Shown here in pieces: positions 60,876 through 64,000 of a stretch of 64,000 nt of DNA (positions are counted from its first letter, which is position 1; every line of letters starts with the position of its first letter). A program made the position numbers and the translations under genes. The notes beneath the pieces are model-generated. The model had not been told where the DNA came from. It saw only the letters and a program-made list of their open reading frames with translations, and ran no database searches. Source of the DNA: an uncultured Burkholderiales bacterium (lineage in GTDB: Bacteria > Pseudomonadota > Gammaproteobacteria > Burkholderiales > Burkholderiaceae_C); the NCBI GenBank assembly GCA_945952065.1, contig CAMFGY010000020.1, positions 1-64,000 of the forward strand. The letters run 5' to 3'.

Positions 60876-61628
60876 ATGAAACACCGAGCCCTCCTCCGCC
60901 CAGCCGCGCTGGCCCTCAGCACTGTTTTGTTGAGCGCCGCGCCCGGCTGGGCCAGCGCCGCCGAGCTGTACAACAACGGCCCGGTGGTGGACGCCAACGG
61001 CTTGTCGATCAAGCCGAACAACGCCTTCACCCTGAGCTTTGGGGTGCAAACCAGCTCCAAGAATGCCGTGGCCGATGACTTCACGGTCAGCGACGCCGGC
61101 TGGCTGATCCGCAGCATTGACTTCTTTGCGCTACAAAACAATGCAACAGCCTTCACGCTGAAGGAAGTCAGCTGGAGCATCCTGGCCAATGACGCCAACA
61201 ATGGCCCGGTCGTGGCCAGCGGCATCACCCCGCTGAGCGACGGCGGCCTGCTCGGCTACCGCGTGACGCCGACCACGTTGACCAGCAAGGCGCGCCCGAT
61301 CTACCGCGCCAGCGCCGACATTCCCGACCTCAGCCTGAGCGCCGGCCACTACTGGCTGCGCTGGAGCATGAGCGGCTCGCTCAGCTCCGGCCCCTGGCAA
61401 CCGCCCACCGCCGATGCCCGCGAAGGCAATGCCCAGCAATCCATCGCCGGCAGCGCCTTCGGCACCATTCAAGACCAAAGCAGCCTGCTCAGCGTGGAGT
61501 TCCCCTTCGCGCTGCAAGGCACGGTGGTCGAAACGGCGGCCATCCCCGAGCCCAGCAGCGCCGCACTCGCCCTGCTCGGCGGCCTAGGCTTGGCCTGGCG
61601 CCTGCGCCGCAAGGCTCAAGCGGCTTGA
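60876..61628 (+). CDS. PEP-CTERM exported protein (AELYNNGPVV family, copy 2)
   Basis: 250 aa. Signal peptide ~1-28 (…LSAAPGWASA). The mature part begins AELYNNGPVVDANGLSIKP and shares VADDFTV, RSIDFFALQN, SWSIL, GGLLGYRV, HYWLRWSMSGSLSSGPWQPPTADAREGNAQQS with the gene at 30858. The sorting signal is IPEPSSAALALLGGLG with LRRKAQAA at the end. It is convergent with a third PEP-CTERM gene (61674). It follows the sigma/kinase/DP-EP genes by 158 bases on the same strand, perhaps as a regulated target. Confidence 0.87.
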   Translation: MKHRALLRPAALALSTVLLSAAPGWASAAELYNNGPVVDANGLSIKPNNAFTLSFGVQTSSKNAVADDFTVSDAGWLIRSIDFFALQNNATAFTLKEVSWSILANDANNGPVVASGITPLSDGGLLGYRVTPTTLTSKARPIYRASADIPDLSLSAGHYWLRWSMSGSLSSGPWQPPTADAREGNAQQSIAGSAFGTIQDQSSLLSVEFPFALQGTVVETAAIPEPSSAALALLGGLGLAWRLRRKAQAA

Positions 61629-61639
61629 GCCTTTGGGCT

Positions 61640-61665
61640 AAGAAAGCGCGCTGTCTTGGCGCGCT
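61640..61665. terminator. Hairpin between convergent PEP-CTERM genes
   Basis: AGCGCGC (61645-61651), seven bases, GCGCGCT (61659-61665). On the minus strand it is followed by TTTCTTAG, a weak T-tract, so it could end the gene at 61674. It has little T-tract on the plus strand. Confidence 0.5.
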
Positions 61666-61673
61666 GAATTAAC

Positions 61674-62276
61674 TTAACGCGCCGACTTGGCGCGCCGACG
61701 TGCCAGCCCCATCAAGGCTGCGCCGCCCAGGCTCAACAAAGCCCAGCTGCTCGGCTCCGGCACGGCGCTGCTGATGCTCAGCGTCACCGTGTCGCCCGCC
61801 TTCAGGCCCAGGCTGCCGATTTGCCAGTCGCTCTGCCCGGCGTGGGCAAAGGGGGCGCCCAGATCAATGCCAAAGCCTTCGGCCGGGCTCAGCTGATAAC
61901 GCTGAACCACAGCGTCACCGCTTTGCGCCGCCACGCTGGCAAAAGCCGGCGACAGGCTGCCCACCCAGGCGAACTCGGCGCCGCCGCTGAGGCGCACTTC
62001 CAGGTTCTGCAGCTCATAGCCTTGCAGCGCGCTGATCACCGCGTTGAAGCCAAAGGCCTGGCCTTCGTCGGCGGCGTCCAGCTTCAGGTCAAAGCGCACT
62101 GTGGCGCCGCGCACAAAGCCGATGTCGGCGCTGAGCAGGCTGCCGCCCAAGCTGTCGGTGGTGATTTGGGCCGAGGCGCTTTGGCCTTCGGTCTCGATGT
62201 GGCTGACGGTCAGGGCCTGGGCCGAGCCGGCCGCCAGCAGGGCCAGGGCGGCCCCTGTGAGTGAAGTGAAGTTCAT
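61674..62276 (-). CDS. PEP-CTERM exported protein, unrelated to the paralog pair
   Basis: 200 aa from ATG 62276 (MNFTSLTGAALALLAAGSAQA); an earlier ATG at 62297 is less likely since the signal peptide starts here. The mature part (LTVSHIETEGQSASAQITTDSLGGSLLSADIGFVRGATVRFDLKLDAADEGQAFGFNAVISALQGYELQNLEVRL) is beta-rich. The sorting signal is VPEPSSWALLSLGGAALMGLARRRAKSAR. It lies 43 bases after the stop of the PhoD-type phosphatase on the same strand and may share its transcript. Confidence 0.85.
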   Translation of the reverse strand: MNFTSLTGAALALLAAGSAQALTVSHIETEGQSASAQITTDSLGGSLLSADIGFVRGATVRFDLKLDAADEGQAFGFNAVISALQGYELQNLEVRLSGGAEFAWVGSLSPAFASVAAQSGDAVVQRYQLSPAEGFGIDLGAPFAHAGQSDWQIGSLGLKAGDTVTLSISSAVPEPSSWALLSLGGAALMGLARRRAKSAR

Positions 62277-62319
62277 GGAAACTTGTCCTTGATGCAAATG
62301 CTGCGGGTGGCCGGGCTTC

Positions 62320-63942
62320 TTAGACCGGGCTCAAGGTCTTGCTGTAGACCTCGTTGCCGTCGATGTCCTTGAAGGCCACGCGGAACTGGCGGCTGCTGGC
62401 GTCGATGTTCACTTCGCCAAAGAATTGCAAACCGGCATAGGGCGAGAGATTGGCCTGGCCGGCGGGCGGGGCCTTGAAGAAGTCCACGCGCGGGCCGAAG
62501 GTGGCGTCCAGGCTGTTGGGGCCAAAGCTGCCGGCATTGAGCGGGCCGGCGACGAATTCCCAGAAGCTGTCGAAGTCTTGGAACTGGGCCTTGGCGGGCT
62601 CGTACTGATGGGCGGCGCAGTAGTGCACATCGGCGGTCAGCCAGACCACGTTCTTGATGCCGGCTTGCTTGATGCCGCGCAGCAGGCCCGCGATTTCCAG
62701 CTCGCGGCCCTTGGCCGGGCCGTTGTCGCCGTTGGCGATGGCTTCCCATTTGTTCTTGCCATTCGCATCCTTGCCGTCACCGACGTTCAGGCCGATGGGC
62801 ATGTCGGCGGCGATCACCTTCCAGGTGGCGCGCGAGCGGCGCAGCGCGGCCTTCAGCCATTCGACCTGTTCGCTGCCCATGAAAGCGGTCAGATTGCTCT
62901 CGGTCAGTTGCAAGTTGTCGCTGTTGGGGCCGCGGTAGCTGCGCATATCGACGACGAACACGTCCAGCAGCGGGCCGTAGGGGATGTGGCGGTAGACGCG
63001 CTCGCTTTCTTCGGCGGTGAAGGGGCGGAAGGGCGCGTATTCCTGGAAGGCGCGCGAGCCGCGAGCGATCAGCAGCGGCACGTCCTTGACGGTGTAGCGC
63101 GCGTCGTTCATCAGGTCTTTGGAGGCCGACCAGTTGTTCACCACCTCGTGGTCGTCCCACTGCCAGATTTGCGGCACTTCCGCATTGAAGCGGCGCACGT
63201 TTTCGTCCAGCAGGTTGTACTTGAAGCGGCCGCGGTACTCGGCCAGGGTTTCGGCGACCTTGGACACTTCGGGCGTGACGATATTGGTCCAGGTGCGGCC
63301 GCCCTCGGCGGTGACGGTTTCGCTGATCGGGCCGTCGGCGTAGATGGTGTCGCCGGAGTGGATGAAAAAGTCCGGCTGCACACGGCGCATGGACTCATAA
63401 ATCTTCATGCCGCCGAAGCTGGTGTTGATGCCCCAGCCCTGGCCGGCGGTGTCGCCGCCCCAGACAAAACGCACATCGCGCTTGAGCGCGGGCGTGCGGA
63501 ACTGGCCCAGCACCGGCTCGCTGGTGGCGCGGCTGTTGCTGAGGCTTTCGAACCAGGTGCGCACATAGACGGTGCGGTCCGCGGGCAGGCCGGTGAGATC
63601 CAGGCGGGCGGTGAAGTCGGTGTTGTCCAGCGCATGCGGGCCGACACGCTTGATGGAGTTGCTGAACTGGGGGTTCAGCGCGTATTCCACATGCAGGCGG
63701 GCCGGGCGGTCGGCGCGGCTCCAGAGCATGGTGCTGCCCAGGGTCATGTCGCCGAACTGGATGCCTTGCTCCATCAGCGGGCGCTCGTTGTCAGAGGCCA
63801 CGATGGCCGGCGCTTGGCCAGCCGCCCAAGCACGGCCCAGGCCCACGGTGGCGGGCAGCGCCAGGCCACTGCCGAGGGCCAGGCCTGACTTCAACAGCAG
63901 GCGGCGGCTGTCGGGGGAAGATTTCTTGTTGCTGTCGCTCAT
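62320..63942 (-). CDS. phoD: PhoD-type alkaline phosphatase
   Basis: 540 aa from ATG 63942; AGGAG lies nine bases upstream, and seven codons before it are not needed. A Tat signal (~1-40, SRRLLLKSGLALGSGLALPATVGLGRAWAA) exports it folded. The PhoD N-terminal domain (GIQFGDMTLGSTMLWSRADRPARLHVEYAL) is followed by the metallophosphatase core: VRFVWGGDTAGQGWG (here GGD replaces the common xxD), PDFFIHSGDTIYADGPI, IWQWDDHEVVNNW, VFVVDMRSYRG and NVVWLTADVHYCAAHQYEP. It binds Fe/Ca and cleaves phosphodi- and monoesters in the periplasm. Confidence 0.93.
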   Translation of the reverse strand: MSDSNKKSSPDSRRLLLKSGLALGSGLALPATVGLGRAWAAGQAPAIVASDNERPLMEQGIQFGDMTLGSTMLWSRADRPARLHVEYALNPQFSNSIKRVGPHALDNTDFTARLDLTGLPADRTVYVRTWFESLSNSRATSEPVLGQFRTPALKRDVRFVWGGDTAGQGWGINTSFGGMKIYESMRRVQPDFFIHSGDTIYADGPISETVTAEGGRTWTNIVTPEVSKVAETLAEYRGRFKYNLLDENVRRFNAEVPQIWQWDDHEVVNNWSASKDLMNDARYTVKDVPLLIARGSRAFQEYAPFRPFTAEESERVYRHIPYGPLLDVFVVDMRSYRGPNSDNLQLTESNLTAFMGSEQVEWLKAALRRSRATWKVIAADMPIGLNVGDGKDANGKNKWEAIANGDNGPAKGRELEIAGLLRGIKQAGIKNVVWLTADVHYCAAHQYEPAKAQFQDFDSFWEFVAGPLNAGSFGPNSLDATFGPRVDFFKAPPAGQANLSPYAGLQFFGEVNIDASSRQFRVAFKDIDGNEVYSKTLSPV

Positions 63943-64000
63943 GGGATAAGGCTCCTGGCTCAAATGGCGGGGGGTGAACAGATGGAGCGGGAGCTTAGGC

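Overview
The window is high-GC DNA with the gene content of a betaproteobacterium of the order Burkholderiales. The clues are a split methionine synthase with an S-adenosylhomocysteine (SAH) riboswitch, the porin-glnK-amtB cluster, a proteobacterial type gshA, PhaM, a DUF3567 protein, a glcDEF operon and four PEP-CTERM proteins. A Roseateles/Rubrivivax/Leptothrix-like relative is my guess. I see no rRNA, tRNA, insertion sequence, phage or CRISPR array, and coding density is high. The window looks chromosomal, core genes mixed with accessory clusters.

Layout. 0.3-4.2 kb: receiver protein, hydratase, small membrane protein, ABC-F ATPase Uup. 4.5-6.9 kb: PEP-CTERM protein, Ala/Pro-rich exported protein, AraC regulator. 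7-12 kb: gshB, benE, a class II glutamine amidotransferase, kup. 12-18 kb: a TonB-dependent receptor and an S9 peptidase with a divergent LysR regulator, probably peptide uptake. 18-23 kb: gshA, a CheY-like protein, and porin-glnK-amtB behind a strong sigma-54 (-24/-12) promoter. 23-25.4 kb: comM and a glycine-zipper protein. 25.4-30.7 kb: methionine synthase in two genes, with an HD-GYP-like gene on the other strand between them and an SAH riboswitch in front of the second half. 30.8-36 kb: PEP-CTERM protein, ProQ-domain protein, DUF4197, FAH-family protein, DUF3108, DUF3567. 36-41 kb: tandem-AAA ATPase behind a structured leader, retropepsin-like protein, TraB/GumN protein, PhaM. 41-45.5 kb: glcD-glcE-methyltransferase-glcF. 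45.6 kb: candidate small RNA. 45.8-49.5 kb: pssA, then a four-gene operon (exported protein, PqqD-like protein, HprK-related kinase, nucleotidyltransferase). 49.8-56.7 kb: two paralogous periplasmic binding proteins, zinc metallopeptidase, diguanylate cyclase, hemolysin III protein, alkaline phosphatase, degenerate GGDEF protein. 56.9-64 kb: ECF sigma factor, Ser/Thr kinase, DP-EP protein, two PEP-CTERM proteins, PhoD-type phosphatase.

The best candidate for a little-described system is the HprK/PqqD/nucleotidyltransferase operon at 46.4-49.5 kb. Its first gene encodes a twin-arginine-like exported protein that could be the modified target. Next in interest are the sigma/kinase/DP-EP/PEP-CTERM block, the possible small RNA between glcF and pssA, and the mutually exclusive hairpins in front of the tandem-AAA gene. 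All functions are read from motifs and gene order by eye; no database search was run.
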